Positions 15,135 through 16,247 of a stretch of DNA of 16,247 nt are shown piece after piece. The notes below the pieces were generated by a model. That model was not told the origin of the DNA. It ran no database searches and saw only the letters and a list, made by a program, of their open reading frames with translations. Within the stretch, counting starts at the first letter, position 1. The number at the start of each line of letters is the position of its first letter. The position numbers and the translations under genes were made by a program. This DNA comes from Clostridiales bacterium UBA1758 (GTDB taxonomy: Bacteria; Bacillota; Clostridia; Oscillospirales; UBA1758): contig DCHG01000036.1 of assembly GCA_002315595.1 (NCBI GenBank), positions 1-16,247 of the forward strand. The letters run 5' to 3'.

Positions 15135-15140
15135 ATGAGT

Positions 15141-16217
15141 ATGAAGATCTGCTTTTTAGAAGGCGATATGTCGCGCCGTGGCGGAACGGAAAGAATGACC
15201 GCATGGCTTGCAAATGCACTGGTACGGGAACATAAAATAGTAATTATCAGCCTAAAAATGAAGGATAAACTACCCTATTTTTCATTAGATCAATCGATAA
15301 GTCATGTTACGTTGCCGGATAAGGACAGCAAATCGTCTGTTTTTACGCAAATTTGTGAAATACGCAAGATACTGAAAAAAGAAAAATTCGACATTGTTAT
15401 CAATGTCGATGTCGGAATGTGCATTTTTGGGATTCCTGCCGCCTTTGGTACAAAAACGAAGGTGATCACATGGGAACACGGCAATTCCCGCAACAACTGG
15501 GGATCACGCCGGTTTCCGTATTTTCGCAAATTCGCGGTAAAATTCGGCGATGCTATGGTTGTACTGACCGAGAAGGACAGGGCAAACTATCAAGAAAATT
15601 TCCCGTCACGCAAGCCGATTTGCGTGATTTCCAATCCATCAAAACGGCATGAATACCATTATGACAATGAGTCGAAAATAATACTCTCGGCGGGACTTTT
15701 GATCCCCATTAAGCGTTTTGAACTTGCAATTGAAGCCGCCGCAAAGGTTTTGCCAAATCATCCCGAATGGAGTTGGGTGTTCTGCGGCGAAGGCTCTGAA
15801 CGGGAAAGACTTGAAAAACTGATTGAAAAATATCATTTGGAAAAGCAGGTCTTTTTGCCGGGATCGATACAGAAAATGGATGATATGTATCAAAAATCGG
15901 CGATTTATGTTATGACATCCGAGATGGAAGGCCTGCCAATGGTGCTTTTGGAAGCAAAATCCTGGGGCGTCCCGATCGTGAGTTTTGACATTATGACCGG
16001 CCCGAGCGATATCATTCGGGACGGCGTGAACGGCTATTTGGCGGAGTCTGGAAATATCGATGAGTTGGCGGAAAAGATTGCGATTTTGATTGAACAGCCG
16101 GAACTTCGCAGGAAATTTTCGGATGCGTCACAAATGGATATGGAAAAATTCGATGAGACGGAGATCGTGAAAAAATGGGAAACGCTTTTTGCACAACTGA
16201 AAAAACGAACCCGCTGA
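15141..16217 (+). CDS. Glycosyltransferase family 4
   Basis: 358 residues from ATG 15141 (360 from ATG 15135). The N-terminal block KICFLEGDMSRRGGTERM (2-19) has the GG-ER loop of GT4. VITWEHGN (108-115) is the acceptor-side block seen in amylovoran- and GalNAc-type transferases. The donor half has LSAGLLIPIKRFELAIEAA (182-200), WVFCGEGSERE (212-222), EX7E from E263 to E271 in MEGLPMVLLE, and SFDIMTGPSDIIRDGVNGYL (281-300), typical of the group where the sequence FD-x3-GP-x2-II follows the catalytic glutamates. The next GT2 start lies inside its 3' end. It adds a sugar to the lipid-linked unit, donor unknown. Confidence 0.92.
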   Translation: MKICFLEGDMSRRGGTERMTAWLANALVREHKIVIISLKMKDKLPYFSLDQSISHVTLPDKDSKSSVFTQICEIRKILKKEKFDIVINVDVGMCIFGIPAAFGTKTKVITWEHGNSRNNWGSRRFPYFRKFAVKFGDAMVVLTEKDRANYQENFPSRKPICVISNPSKRHEYHYDNESKIILSAGLLIPIKRFELAIEAAAKVLPNHPEWSWVFCGEGSERERLEKLIEKYHLEKQVFLPGSIQKMDDMYQKSAIYVMTSEMEGLPMVLLEAKSWGVPIVSFDIMTGPSDIIRDGVNGYLAESGNIDELAEKIAILIEQPELRRKFSDASQMDMEKFDETEIVKKWETLFAQLKKRTR

Positions 16218-16247
16218 TTTCCGTGATCGTGCCGGTGTATCGGGTGG
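16175..16247 (+). CDS. Glycosyltransferase family 2, 3' partial (first 24 codons)
   Basis: In the frame of ATG 16175 the window ends with NPLISVIVPVYRV, the standard first strand of a GT2 domain (ISVIVPVYN-type), preceded by about ten variable residues. The start lies 43 bases inside the preceding GT4, with GGAG at 16160-16163 eleven bases upstream. No later in-frame ATG precedes the conserved strand, so the long overlap seems real unless a rare start codon is used. The gene leaves the window, showing that the operon continues to the right. Confidence 0.75.
   Translation, partial: MGNAFCTTEKTNPLISVIVPVYRV

Overview
The window is one continuous stretch of a bacterial surface-polysaccharide (capsule, exopolysaccharide or O-antigen-like) biosynthesis locus. 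All genes lie on the + strand. They are packed so tightly (several ATGA or TGATG stop/start overlaps, gaps mostly under 60 bases) that they are probably one transcription unit entering from the left and leaving to the right. No promoter, terminator, tRNA, rRNA, CRISPR array or insertion sequence was seen. The host cannot be named from this sequence. Clear AGGAG-type ribosome binding sites argue against Bacteroidota, and the EpsG-type polymerase with a PglC/PglE/ATP-grasp set is common in Firmicutes-like (Clostridia or Negativicutes) gut bacteria. That is a low-confidence inference.

Layout. (1) 1-1185: 5'-truncated membrane acyltransferase whose reading frame runs straight through a 63-base AGAGC pentanucleotide tract. 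The other two frames hit stop codons just after the tract, the signature of a phase-variable (slipped-strand) gene; this is the most striking signal here. (2) 1244-2479: DegT-family sugar aminotransferase (PglE-like). (3) 2538-5103: an ADP-heptose pair, made of a HldE-like bifunctional enzyme with its two domains in the reverse of the E. coli order and a GT9 heptosyltransferase. (4) 5154-5780: PglC-type phosphoglycosyl transferase that would start the repeat unit on undecaprenyl phosphate. (5) 5791-7919: a PLP-dependent decarboxylase and an ATP-grasp ligase joined by a 4-base overlap, possibly an amine-making and amide-forming decoration module. (6) 7916-15005: glycosyltransferases (GT4, GT2, GT32, GT2, GT4, GT2) around an EpsG/Wzy-like polymerase. 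(7) 15018-15138: what looks like the deleted remains of another glycosyltransferase. (8) 15141-16247: a GT4 and the first codons of another GT2.

How it would work (inference): PglC-like transfer of a sugar phosphate to the lipid carrier, possibly an amino-dideoxy sugar made with the DegT enzyme, then the PglA-like GT4 and the other transferases extend the unit, including a heptose. EpsG polymerises it, and the acyltransferase adds or withholds an acyl group in a switchable way. No flippase, sugar dehydratase (PglF), PglD-type acetyltransferase, GmhA/GmhB or length regulator is present, so these must lie outside the window or elsewhere in the genome.

Base composition is uneven between genes: the DegT gene and the GT genes near 12 kb are GC-rich, while the heptose pair and the 13.9-15.0 kb GT2 are AT-rich. 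This suggests a locus assembled from different sources.
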